NCBI RefSeq assembly: GCF_000090795.2
Contig: NW_003546371.1
Coordinates: 89,018 to 153,017, forward strand
Direction of reading: 5' to 3'
Length of the DNA stretch: 64,000 bases
DNA from: Amphimedon queenslandica
Taxonomy: Eukaryota; Porifera; Demospongiae; Haplosclerida; Niphatidae
Shown: in pieces, positions 54,114 to 64,000 of the stretch
How positions within the stretch are numbered: the first letter of the stretch is position 1
Layout: every line of letters begins with the position of its first letter
The notes under the pieces: model-generated
Told to the model about the DNA's origin: nothing
Databases searched by the model: none
The model's input: only the letters and a program-made list of their open reading frames with translations
Program-made: the position numbers and the translations under genes

Positions 54114-56454
54114 AACAGAATTATTCTTCTAAAAAAATTAATATACATTTATTACCTATAAACTCAAAGAGAAGTGATGGCTGGATTTGAAAAATGTGTA
54201 TGATTCGTGTTTAAATAGTCCATAAAAATGACTTTCAACACTAGAAGACGTAATATTAACACTATAAATTGCTAATAAAAACTTACTAGTATTTGAAAGT
54301 CACCATGAATGGCAGGGCTTTACACAACTCTTGAGATGTCCATTATACTAGAAAAGATAGTTGCAATGCTGTCAAAAGCAAGATAAAGTGCATCTTTTTT
54401 CATTCTTCCTTTATTACTTGATTTGGGTGTGGTTTTACATGGTGGGCATGGTTTCATTTACTACGTAAAAGGGCATGACACGGAAACGTTGAAAATAACT
54501 TAAAATACTCTGTATTTGTATTCCAGAGCAATCTTCTAAGCAGCGTCTCTAACTTTCAAATTTTATTGCACACTGTCATAAACGGGATACTGGTGGAAAG
54601 GATTTTTTTTCTCTATCTGTGAGTACCAAAAACTGATTTTGCCAAAATCTCGCAGATAGCCTCGTTTTCTCATAGTGTGTCTCAAATGCTAGTAAAGCTT
54701 ATTGCAGCTTGCGCTTCACTTATGTCACATTCAATTCCTTCTCCAGAATCAAAGGTGAAAAGCATGTTGTATACAGCAGACACGTAATATATGACCCTTT
54801 TGCTTCCTTAACAGGCCTATCAAAAAATCATAATGGCCTCACATACTTTTTTACTGGCCTTGGATGCAATTGACCTTTTTAACAAATAATAGGCACTTTT
54901 TCTGTAGATTCCAACCTTTTCTGTAGATTTCAACATGTATTACTCTAGTTCTTCAATAACTGAGCGAATAAATTTACTAAAACAAATAAAATGTTAAATG
55001 ACTCATGTTGTACAGGCTATGTCTTTGTTGTTATCTCAACACACATAAGTAATATAGGTTAACCAATAGCAGAAAGATTAATTGACCAAAAATAAGGAGC
55101 CAGTTGCAGTCAGAGGACAACCATACAAAAAATGAGAATATTTTTCAGATAAGTTGGCTTTTGCATAATTGTTGGGAGATTGGTTGTTTTTAGCTCTCCT
55201 ATTTTAAAACACCAAAACTTACCAGTGTCATTTTAAAATTCCTGTCAACAGGTTCAAGAGTTGTCTCATCACTAAATGAAGGTTCAGAAATAATCGATAG
55301 GCAGTGTTGAGTGAGCCCTTAGTCAGTACTTGCTTGTTCAAAAAGTGGCATTGCAACACATTGCTGTGCGATTGCACCTACTGTAGGTGAAGTACATTCC
55401 ATAAAAAAATTAGCATTACAAAGAAAAGTTAATACAGAATCAAATTAGTTCATGTATGTTGACAGATGGTTGCATTAAGAAGTACAAGCAAAGTAACCAC
55501 TATTTTAAATCATTACGCTGTTGTTTGTTGGACTAATGACAATACCGAGAAAGTTTTCCAGCGCAACAGTTTCACTTTTTAACATTTACAGCAGCGAACG
55601 AAGCACTCACCTTGCACTTCCATAGCATTATTGATTATAATTAGATATGAAGTAGTCTTTGTGTACTAATAATGAACATGTTACTAGCAAGGAGTGTGAC
55701 AAGTTGGGTGTTGAGGTAGTGTTGTTACATAAGGTGCAACTGACACTTATAATTGTGACAAATTATGACATTACCTGTTTTCCTTGACTATCCAAATCCA
55801 TTTTATAATTGCAAAAACAAGGCAAAATTATGAGATTCAGATATGCCTTTTCCTTTGAAAAGATTGATTTGCTTGGGGAATGTAGTGAGCTTGTCATAGA
55901 CTCGTGATAGCCTGCCATCAGTTTCTGCCATCATAGCACTCATTTTTTGAACAAAGCTTCATCCATTGTCGAAGATTCATTGCTTATTTCTATCAATTTT
56001 AATTTATGACAGGTGTCAGCCACAATACAAGTCAACAGTTTAATCAAGGCTGACATCCCACTACCGGTAGGCATACCAACAGATACCCAAAAAATCACTG
56101 GTGCAGTCTTATCATTTTTTCCGTTGAAACTGTAGAATGACTCAGAAAAAGAGTGAGTCCTCCCAAAACAGCAGTTGTTGAAGTACTCATGGCTTTCCCA
56201 ATTTGCTTGCAACCCTATGTAGTGCACAAACTAAATGTCACTACATATTGCACTAAGTTAGCAAGATCATCTATATCAATCTTCAAATATGCTTTCAAAC
56301 TACTTCTTATTGGTGCTACTTTCAACATTGAATCTGCCAAACTGGGGGTATCTGTCTGTCTATGATCCTGGCTGCTGGATTTTTTAATTCTTAACCTATT
56401 ACCTGTATAGCATTTTAAGTAGATTATACATAGATAGTTTACACTATAGTTACT
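54114..56454. other. No gene recognised
   Basis: AT-rich region. A minus-strand ORF at 55940-56227 (95 residues) has no recognised motif. No repeat of note. Confidence 0.45.
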
Positions 56455-57130
56455 TTGAATAATCTAGTTTTGTGTGGTAACTTTCAAAGCACTCTACTAC
56501 ATGAAGTGCTACTAGGCAATATTTGCATCAATATCTTGTTTGGCTTCTTTTGCCTTTAGAGCTACATACAACACATTGATGAAGACCAGCATATTGTGTC
56601 TTCTTTGGAATCAGTTCTAAGAAGCACATTCCGGTAAGCCGTGTTGGTAAGTGACTAAGTGTGACTCTTTGCTGGGATATAGATATGTGCCCCTGTAATA
56701 ATCCTTTTGCTACAGCTATCCTGAAATCCTTGTGATTCATTGGTTTCACTGAATCCCCATTGTACAGGATATTAGCATTTACCAAAGAGAGATTTAGTCA
56801 GTGGTAGAAAATTTTTTTCCACCATTTTATCGCTCTAATAATAAATAAATGTTACTGTAATAATTTCTTGTTGATTTACCTATTCCCATATCCATAATAT
56901 AGTACCATTTGGTCAGATCGATCAACACCATTCATCCATTGGTTGTATTCTTCCACTACTCTTGCCTTAATGATTTCAGTACCTGCTACGTCCTTTCTCC
57001 TTTTCTTGTCTATCATTTCTGTGCCATGGAAAGTAGATATCAGATTGACTTCCCTTTTATCTTTCCATTTTAGGCAAAGTAGATGGCCATCAATTGTTTC
57101 ACTTTATACTTCTGTTCTAAAGGTGGTTAT
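56455..57130 (-). pseudogene. piggyBac transposase remnant, C-terminal half
   Basis: Minus-strand exon from about 57130 to 56880 reads LKWKDKREVNLISTFHGTEM and VVEEYNQWMNGVDRSDQMVL, ending YYGYGNR at donor GTAAAT. These are the W-KDKR, GVDRSDQ and YY blocks of the piggyBac catalytic domain. After acceptor TATTAG the next exon (56834 down) has KWWKKIFYH, an in-frame stop, LSLVNANILYN, RLTGMCFLELIP and the Cys-rich domain (CVVCSSKGKRSQTRY, stop, CKYC ... CFESYHTK). Two in-frame stops show it is dead. Upstream catalytic Asp blocks were not found. It may be related to the piggyBac-like MITE at 49079-50059. Confidence 0.8.
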
Positions 57131-57149
57131 GTGATATGTTAATGTACAA

Positions 57150-57850
57150 GTTAATTAAAAAAATTTCTATTAATAAAATGTAGGGTTGTCAAAAAATAAA
57201 AGAAACAAGGGGGTTGAGTTCAACCACAATAATAATAATAGTTCAATTAATAATAATAAACGTTAATTAATAAAAATAATAATTCATAAAAATAGTACAA
57301 AGATTTCAAACCTTACTTTGCAGAAAATGATAATAGGAAGAAATAATTTCAATAATAATTATGCCTTTGTACCTATTGATTGCTCTACTACATTTCTATG
57401 ATGTAAGTTAAGTATAAATTAAACTTTTCAGCTAGTATTGATTGAATAAATTACTGTCATTACAATTAAAACATCTAAATTATAGATAATTATTTGGCTT
57501 TTGCATTTTTTAATGTTTGTGATTCAGTACAATATCTAAAAATTAAAAGATTAATGTATAAGAATTGTAATTGGACTCGCCACAGTTGTGTAGGCAGAAC
57601 TAAGCAGTTTGGTTATCATTCTTTCATTAAATTTATTCATTTTAAAGGAAACAATACTCATTCATAAAATTCTGCAAAGTAGGGTTTTGAAATCTTTGTA
57701 CTATTTTTATGAATTATTATTTTTTATTAATTAACGTTTATTATTATTAATTGAACTATTATTATTATTATGGTTGAACTCAACCCCTTGTTTCTTTCAT
57801 TTTTTTGACAACCCTACTTTGTCTTATTTAATAGAATTTTTTTTTATTTA
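57150..57850. mobile_element. Long-TIR element (TAGGGTTGTC family), right copy, uninterrupted
   Basis: Terminal inverted repeats 57178-57330 and 57660-57828 with the same blocks as the left copy (GTAGGGTTGTCAAAAAA, GGGGGTTGAGTTCAACC, ACTTTGCAGA). About 330 bp of unique sequence separates them. No ORF. It represents the state before the family R insertion seen in the left copy, and its outer edge coincides with the end of the inverted duplication. Confidence 0.85.
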
Positions 57851-58274
57851 CTTGTTTCCATCCTTTTCATAAAATTGTATTTATTAATTATTAATAATTC
57901 ATTTTATTGATAATAATAAATTTGACATTCATTTATAGGTTTAAATGTTCATTAGTTCATTATTGGAAGAAAAGAATTTTTGAAATAAAAGCCATAAGAA
58001 CCATAAAAACAATTTTATAATTACAATTTTAAAAATTTGAATCATTAATTATTAGTTATAACTACACTAATTATTATTCATTACTGAGACATCAAAACCT
58101 ATTTAAGTTCCTTAATTTTTTTCTCATTACAAATTTAAATCCGCTCTCTCTAATATCTTCCCTCTCAGCCTCTCACTCTCTCATTCTCTCTCTCTTTCAG
58201 GAAAGTTTATTTTTGTATAAAGTTAGTTTGAAAACTTGTAGCTATAGCTACCTCATTTCTCTTTTTGTAGGAAT

Positions 58275-58809
58275 ATGGATGTTACTGCACCAGTAATTGA
58301 TGGTCATGGAGGTCCTCCTCCACTACTACCACCAGTTGCAGCCGGTGGAGGTCATGGAGGTCCTCCACCACCACCACCAGGACATGTTGCTGGTGGTCAT
58401 GATCCTCCTCCACCACCACCACCACCAGTCACACCGGTTGTAGCCGGCGGGCATGGAGGTCCTCCACCACCACCACCGCCAGTTGCAGGTGGTCTTGGAG
58501 GTCCTCAATCACCACCAGTTGCTGGTGGTGGTGGAGGTCCACCACCACAACCATTGGCTGGTGGTTTTGGAGGTGCTCCACCACCTCATGCACCTGTAGC
58601 CATAGGTGCTCTACAGCAGCAGAGGCTGCTTGTTCTGAGGCAACTCAGGAGCTTCAATAGGCAAATCGTAAGGTTTGACAATACTTTATTATATATATAA
58701 TCTCTTTCCATTTTAGTACATGAACTTACCCAGAGGACCAAGAGGCCGTGGCGCTGGCAGTGGCAGAAGGGGTGGAGGAAACATTACCAAAAACAATAAC
58801 TTTTATTAA
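58275..58809 (+). CDS. Pro/Gly-rich protein gene, right-arm copy
   Basis: Exon 1 58275-58667 starts MDVTAPVIDGHGG. Donor GTAAGG, a 49-bp intron ending CCATTTTAG, and exon 2 58717-58809 (YMNLPRGPRGRGAGSGRRGG ... NFY, stop) follow. It encodes 161 residues. There are six to seven GG(H/L/G)GGPPPPPP-type repeats, a LQQQRLLVLRQLRSFNRQI helix, then an RGG-type basic tail. An acceptor-like TTTTTGTAG lies just before the ATG, so an upstream exon may exist and the true start may be earlier. Phase and splice sites are conserved with the left-arm copy. It could be an RNA-associated disordered protein, but no family was recognised. Confidence 0.65.
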
Positions 58810-59369
58810 CTTAAACTTTTCTATTATAAATAGTATTTTAATAACAAAAAAGTCAATTATTTTACAGCGCAAAAAGCAAAATCAAAAATACAATAGTAAA
58901 ATATTCAAAATGATGAATTGCTCAGCAAGGCAAACTGCTTTAATACCTTTAGATTCCACCTTCCTACAATAATAGATACATACATATTAATAATACATCA
59001 TTTACACTACTTACGGTGGCCACAGTTCATGACATAACCATTAAAAGAATATAGATGTAACATTGAACCATTACCTATTACAAAATACATAAGACACTTT
59101 GTAATCACACAATATACAATCTTGCTACATAATCCATTGCTGAGACTACAATGATGTGAAACCAATAAGGCTAAAAACTGTTGCCTCCTGCAATGTGATA
59201 AACTAATGATCAAGGACCTACAACAAAAAATTTAGCTACATGTAAAAAGAAATTAATTTAGTTACATGAATCTAAAACCAGAATAGCCTTTAATTATATT
59301 GCAGTAATTGCACATTCCAATATCAAGTAAAAGTATTGCTGACTCATCAAATCCTTTCCAGCTGTCAAT
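58810..59369 (-). other. Right-arm block with exon-like segments (counterpart of 24990-25525)
   Basis: Minus-strand mirror of the left-arm block. 59213-59007 is identical to 25125-25331. Coding status cannot be judged because the arms are too similar. Confidence 0.3.
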
Positions 59370-60260
59370 ACCTGTAAAGCTGTAAAGCATAGTAACAGAA
59401 ACACATCAAACACAAGCAATGTAAACACACAGGCTAATAATAACAATAGTACAAACAGAAATGGTAAACAAACTTTATGTTAGCAAACAGCTAAAGAATC
59501 TTTTTGCCGTCATCTCACAAAAAGACAATCTAAAAGAACTTCAATTACAGTTCAAATTAAGTATGTCAAGCAATCGATGGAGTCAAGCTGCTCAAGAAGA
59601 AAAGAAAACAAAAATGACAGCACTATTTTTTGAACACCTACTTCCTGATGTTACAAACATGCTTCAGGTACATAAAACAATCAAGCTATTGGATATAAAT
59701 TGTTTGTCTCTTAATAATTCATTCCAGCCTTCATGGAGTCAAGCAGCACACTGTTTCTATAATTCAATATTTATTCATCCATTACTTCAATACATTAAAG
59801 TGGGATTCCCTGCTCCTTGTTATCTTAAAGAAATTCTTGAAGATCAGTTGATTACACTGAATGAAAGACACAAGAAGGATACCTGTAAAGCATAGTAACA
59901 GAAACACATCAAATGCAAGCAATGTAAACACACGGGCTAATCATAACAATAGTACAAACAATAATGGTGAACAAACTTTATTACCAATCACATGGAACTT
60001 TTGTATTCCCCGTTAGCAAACAGCTAAAGAATCTTTTGGCCGTCATCTCACAACAAGACAATCTAAAATAACTTCAATTACAGTTCAAATTAAGTATGTC
60101 AAGCAATCTTTTTAAATCAAATCCTTTCCAGCTGTCAATACCTGTAAAGCATAGTAACAGAAACACATCAAACGCAAGCAATATAAACACACGGGCTAAT
60201 AATAACAATAGTACAAACAGTAATGGTGAACAAACTTTATTACCAATCACATAAAACTTT
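59370..60260. repeat. Local partial triplication in the right arm, with a 144-codon ORF
   Basis: A segment with CATAGTAACAGAAACACATC and AACAATAGTACAAACA occurs three times (about 59385, 59885 and 60145) but once in the left arm. Between the first two lies ORF 59461-59895 (plus). It reads SKQLKNLFAVISQKDNLKEL and HKTIKLLDINCLSLNNSFQP, with a spacing faintly like leucine-rich repeats. Its start region is repeated in decayed form at 60015-60110. The ORF could be an exon brought in with the duplication; function not recognised. Confidence 0.45.
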
Positions 60261-60832
60261 TGTATTCCTTGTAACTCGATTATACAACAAACTATAAAAG
60301 GATGCAATTCATGCATGATAATCATCAAACACTACAAGCACAATAAATGCATCAATAATCCACTACATGTACACTATTCTAAACATATACATGTATATAT
60401 GCGTGATATACCTTATTTTTGTCACAATCATACATAACAAACTACCAACAAGATACAGGTGCTCACATAGAGGAACATCTGCTTCACTTTTCAGTCTCAT
60501 TCTAAGTCTGATCTCACTCTTTAGCACCACATTGTAGTCCTTGTGCCAAGTAAGTACATGTACCTGTATAAATTGTGAATGTGACATACATGTACTAACT
60601 AATAATGATAATGGTAGCATCTACAATGTTCCTGATTGGATGATACATATATGTGCATGCATGTATTTTAGACATACATGTAATATTGCTTACTAATGCT
60701 ATCCTCAGTTAAGATACTTTCTTGACCTGCTTAATAAATAATAACATTGTGTACATGAAGAATTTCCAATGTGTAAACAATATGTTTTTGTTAATGAGAA
60801 CATGCACATGTTACAACAATCATCAATAAAAT
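60261..60832 (-). other. Right-arm remainder, counterpart of 24300-24800
   Basis: Holds the mirror of the HVLTWHKDYNVVLK exon-like block at about 60570-60490. Otherwise AT-rich with ACATGTA motifs. Confidence 0.35.
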
Positions 60833-61132
60833 ATGCGCAACATCAGCTGGCAAGCATTTATTATGCGCACAGCATTGATGGCAGCATCATTCCAATGTGC
60901 TACATCAGCCGGCAAGCATTAACTTAAAGGGTAACTGAAATGATTTTTGACCCCCCCCTTTTTTATTGCCTCAATACAAAGTATTGCATTTTTTACTGCT
61001 TATTCTCAAGTTTCATTTGCAAAATTCGAATCAGTGCTGAGATATAATGCTTCAAAGTCAAGTTTTTTACTTCCTGCCATTTTACTTCCTGTTTGTGGGC
61101 GCGGTCACGTGTGACATCATTTGGGGCAAAGC

Positions 61133-61722
61133 ATGGCAAGTCTACAAGCAGCATCTCATGAGGATGAATCATTGTCAGATGAACAAGATGATTATGGAAT
61201 ACAGCCATACCAGTTTCAGCCATCCACAAGTGAGTCTTCTGACTCTAGTGAAGATGATGATGAAACAAGGCTGCAAGATACTGCTTGGTACATCAGGCAT
61301 GCATACCATATATGACACCTTTCAGGTTTTATAATTCTTAGGTGCCAATGTTCTTGTTGTATTATCATGCCAACATCTCAGGAGTGCCTTTGCTGCCAAG
61401 AAGTAGCTCAAGTTGTAAATAAAATTAGGATGACCACAGTAGCAATGCAATGCATCACAGAGCATCCTGGATTTAATACAGTTTGTTTAGATGTTTGGGT
61501 TTTACAAACAGCATATTTTCAGTATCGCCAACAGTATGGACTACAACATGGGCAAAATCAGTAAGTAGTGTATAAATTAAATCTGTCAAAATTATCGTTA
61601 TATTAGAAAACTAAGGTACATAGCCTATCGACAATTCACACGTTGGTGTTGTAACTGCAATACGCAAAGCATTTCCTAATGATACAAATGTACCATATAC
61701 TGGATTTCTTGAACCCCCTTAA
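61133..61722 (+). CDS. P2X7 C-terminal (ballast) domain protein, 3' end frameshifted
   Basis: Exon 1 61133-61287 (MASLQAASHEDESLSDEQ ... TRLQDTA), donor GTACAT; exon 2 61342-61560 after TTCTTAG; exon 3 from 61607 after TATTAG. Phases agree. The N-terminus is acidic and Ser-rich with a PYQFQP motif. The domain shows CQCSCCIIMPTSQECLCCQE (zinc-binding Cys cluster, residues about 53-72), CITEHPGFNTVCLDVWVLQT and YIAYRQFTRW. The family then has about 15 residues up to a PSC motif; here they are missing, and VVTAIRKAFPNDTN and YTGFLEPP follow in another frame. The conceptual protein ends at 61679 (about 148 residues), while the homologous C-terminus runs to 61722. The domain is the cytosolic ballast of vertebrate P2X7 and occurs alone in many invertebrate proteins. 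No P2X channel part is present. Confidence 0.75.
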
Positions 61723-61736
61723 TGAATTAATACTAT

Positions 61737-64000
61737 TTATTTCCTTTTTTTAAGTGACATTAAAGAAAATCTACTCTTATGATCAGTAATAGCCTTTGAT
61801 TTCAGAGGGCGCTCATATGAATGACATAGAGGTGGAGGTACATGTACTTTCTTTGACTGATTCTGGTTTCCTTCAATAGCTTCTTTTATTATACTATCAA
61901 TCAATTCACTAACGTAATCTGTAGGAATAAATATTTCAAGTCAACATTGTACTTTTTAAATTATATAATATTATTACCATATGCAGAAGATGCTTTAATC
62001 TGCCTGATAAAGTGCCCGCCTTTCTTGTACTTGGGATAAGACAATGAGTACCTAAGAGTTCCTTGTTTGTCTCTTGCTTGTTTCTTATTGCAATTCTCAT
62101 TGAAGTGAAGTGCAGCCAACTGCAATCTTAATATTAAGTCGATAAAAAATAGTTGGTGTAATTCTAAATTTTTACCAACCTTGCAAGCATTCCTTCATAT
62201 GAAAAGGCAACTGATTTGGGTGCAAATTGATTGACAACACTGTGGAAAGCCTCCAGACATGAAGTTTGATATGAAGGAGACATTTTACAGACAGCATTGC
62301 AAAATCTGGCATTAGTGATAAGATCAGTTACTTTCTCACTGCTTTTAGTGCCTACAAAGATGTATCAATATTTTAACACATTATATTCATTTGTAGAAAA
62401 CATAATATATACCTAGTTTGAACCACTTCTTCTTTCTCCTGTTTTGATTTAAAGATTTATGAGCACACTTTTTAAAAATGCCTTTATGTGTGTGTTTGTT
62501 ATGAATATGGTTAGATAGTGATAACCATTTTGACCGAATCATTTCTTCATTTGAGCTAGAACCACTGCTTGACATAGCACACCAGTAAAAATGATTCACT
62601 ATGCTCTGTGTCCATTCTCCTACTATTTCACAATCTTTTAACTTAGCAATTGCATTTAATTTTTTACGTAACCCTTTAAAAAGTAATGAATCTCTATAAT
62701 TGGTTGTGTACATGTGTATATATATAACTAACCTTTTGCCAAATGCCACACGTCAAAATGATGCATTGTTGATGGTAACTCATCCCTAACCCATTTAGCA
62801 ATTTGTACATGCCGATCAGTTACTAATGTTCCTATTGTCAATCCATATTGTTCTAATTCCCTAATTCCTCGCTTCAGCCCTTCCAGTTCCATATAGTAAC
62901 TCCCACCTACTTCATTACTCTGTATGAATAGAAAATTGGAAATATATTAAAATTTTCAGAGTTACTACTACCTGTACAAGTTGTAAGTCAAGAATAATGT
63001 TATGGGATAGCTCCATCAGTGTATATGTCCCATACTTGGCTGAATGACCGGGACTGTCAGCTCTCCCATCACCTCCAAGTACAAGTGTAGCGTTGTCTGA
63101 CTGCAGCATTGCCACAAGAGCTTCATGATACATGTTCCATGTCTTGGAAATTGCTGGGAATAAAAACCAGCGTTGATGATTAAAGTAAGTTCTAGAAGTA
63201 ATGGATGCACACCCAACTGTTTGCAATACACGAAGTGACTGTTCAGGAAGAGAACCAGTTAGCAGAATGGCTGAAGACAACAGCAAATTACCAGCAGGAA
63301 TATTATTAATAAAAGGCTGACTGTCCCAAATCCTTTCAGCCTCACAGTTCTGACACCACTGCTTTATTCTTATGAACGTCCCATTGACCAGTTTAGTAAT
63401 TGATGGAGTGGGCAGTTGGCATTTGATACAAAACTGGAAAAGAGTGAGCAGAGCACATTCGAAAACTATGTACTTTATCTGGTTCTTAAAGCTGAAAGAT
63501 AATTATAACGATAAAGTGTTAACTGTTTAGTCTTTTACATGCCTTTTATCATTGGCATCCATTTCTTTTACATGATTTATGCCTTCATAATTAATACTTT
63601 TATCTTGAACATCATCATCATCATCAAGGGATTCATATACATCACTGTCAAAGCTCTCACAAGGCTCTGGCATTAACAAACTACACTGTATACCAACATC
63701 TTTGTAGAAAGTAGTTGTTGTTTGACAGCCTAGATGCAATGATAATACAGTAATTTGTATATTGAAATGCTGCAATACCTTTCGATTTTGTTAACTTAGG
63801 AGTAGTCTGAGTTTTTGCATTTCTATGCAAAATTTCTATTTGAGTGCTGGCACATCTACAATTTCAGGTATTTATAACTTATATTTACTATGCAGTTGTA
63901 TTTTACTGTGTTAAAATCGGCTCCGGTTCAGTTCCTACATCACAAGTATCTGAAGAAACAGTGATTGTGTCCATGAGGGCTTCTGGCTCTGTATTGTCTT
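61737..64000 (-). CDS. Kolobok-like transposase, nine exons visible, 5' end beyond window
   Basis: Exons (high to low): >64000-63907, 63855-63779, 63729-63539, 63484-62972, 62919-62733, 62673-62413, 62351-62180, 62126-61978, 61918-61737. Introns are 49-61 bp with GT-AG ends; every phase agrees and no stop occurs across about 608 residues. Features in order: acidic N-terminal region (SLDDDDDVQDKS), a CX2C...CX2C zinc-like region (CIKCQ, CQNC), NIPAGNLLLSSAILLTGSLP, the core VLGGDGRADSPGHSAKYGTY with Asp candidates, VQSNEVGGSYYMELEGL, LVTDRHVQIAKW, FDVWHLAKGLRKKL, NHIHNKHTH, LEAFHSVVNQFAPKS and LAALHFNENCNKKQA. The C-terminus is basic (SLMSLKKRK). I assign it to Kolobok-like transposases from these motifs and the TTAA site. 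The exon 4 acceptor (before 63484) was picked for phase. Confidence 0.8.

Larger units (their letters stand above)
57160..60927 (-). repeat. Long inverted duplication, right arm
   Basis: Reverse-complement partner of 24184-28500. At 60924-60927 it reaches a TTAA where similarity stops because another element begins. The left arm shows continuous sequence through the matching TTAA (24180-24183). Confidence 0.9.
60928..64000. mobile_element. Kolobok-like DNA transposon with two genes (right end beyond window)
   Basis: Starts AGGGTAACTGAAATG directly after TTAA (60924-60927), the point where right-arm similarity ends. The left arm has the unoccupied TTAA at 24180-24183. TTAA targeting is a property of Kolobok (and piggyBac) elements. 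Inside are a P2X7-ballast-domain ORF (plus) and a multi-exon transposase (minus) whose 3' ends almost touch. The transposase continues past 64000, so the right terminus is not seen. Confidence 0.65.

Noticed and set aside
24184-60927. The whole 36.7 kb as one giant transposon with 3.7-kb terminal inverted repeats
   Set aside because: Unrelated nested transposons fill the interior, no shared replication gene set is present, and the arm ends are explained on one side by a TIR element and on the other by a TTAA insertion. A duplication is simpler.
61133-61722. A P2X ion-channel gene
   Set aside because: Only the cytosolic ballast domain is present; no transmembrane or extracellular channel region is encoded.

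Overview
The window looks like AT-rich, repeat-dense nuclear DNA of an early-branching animal, most plausibly a demosponge of the Amphimedon type. The reasons are very short spliceosomal introns (about 50-60 bp in the best model), GTAAGT-type donors with TTTNAG acceptors, and a mix of metazoan transposon families (hAT/ZMYM1-like, Harbinger, P-like, piggyBac, Crypton-like, PAT/Ngaro, Helitron with OTU, Kolobok-like). There is one assembly gap (16596-16827). No rRNA, tRNA or CRISPR was recognised. The species is an inference; no search could be run.

Layout. 0-3 kb: end of a foldback MITE, then a minus-strand Ty3/gypsy remnant whose integrase C-terminus lies upstream of its reverse transcriptase, with its LTR. 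3-11 kb: perfect hairpin element, Harbinger remnant, ZMYM1-like hAT element, a decayed Helitron (copy 1) split by a 416-bp hAT MITE and cut by a LINE fragment. 11-15.4 kb: LINE 5' part, Ty3/gypsy RNase H-integrase plus LTR, and a repeat (family R) with a nested MITE and foldback. 16.8-20.4 kb: Tigger/pogo fragment, two inverted minisatellite arrays enclosing an RGG-protein gene, and a HIRAN-like ORF. 20.4-23.5 kb: Helitron copy 2 with PIF1-type helicase and an intact OTU protease ORF. 24.2-28.5 kb and 57.2-60.9 kb: a long inverted duplication, each arm with a Pro/Gly-rich gene and a long-TIR element. 28.5-35.6 kb: P-element-like, Crypton-like and HECT-associated fragments. 35.7-40.7 kb: a PAT/Ngaro-type tyrosine-recombinase retrotransposon with A1-ORFs-B1-A2-B2 repeats. 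42-46.2 kb: integrase-core pseudogene, MITE, triplicated 235-bp repeat, hAT C-terminus. 48.4-51.5 kb: a DDE-like transposase pseudogene split by two MITEs. 52-54.1 kb: an intact five-exon gene for a charged, Arg-rich protein. 56.5-57.1 kb: piggyBac remnant.

The most complete system is at the right edge (60928 onward): a DNA element starting at a TTAA site and carrying two tail-to-tail genes, a P2X7-ballast-domain ORF (plus strand) and a nine-exon transposase with phase-consistent splicing (minus strand) running off the window. The left arm of the inverted duplication carries the same site unoccupied, which fixes the element's left border. Most other coding similarity is decaying transposon sequence. 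The apparently intact genes are the transposase, the OTU ORF, the RGG/Arg-rich genes, the right-arm Pro/Gly-rich gene and perhaps the HIRAN-like ORF.
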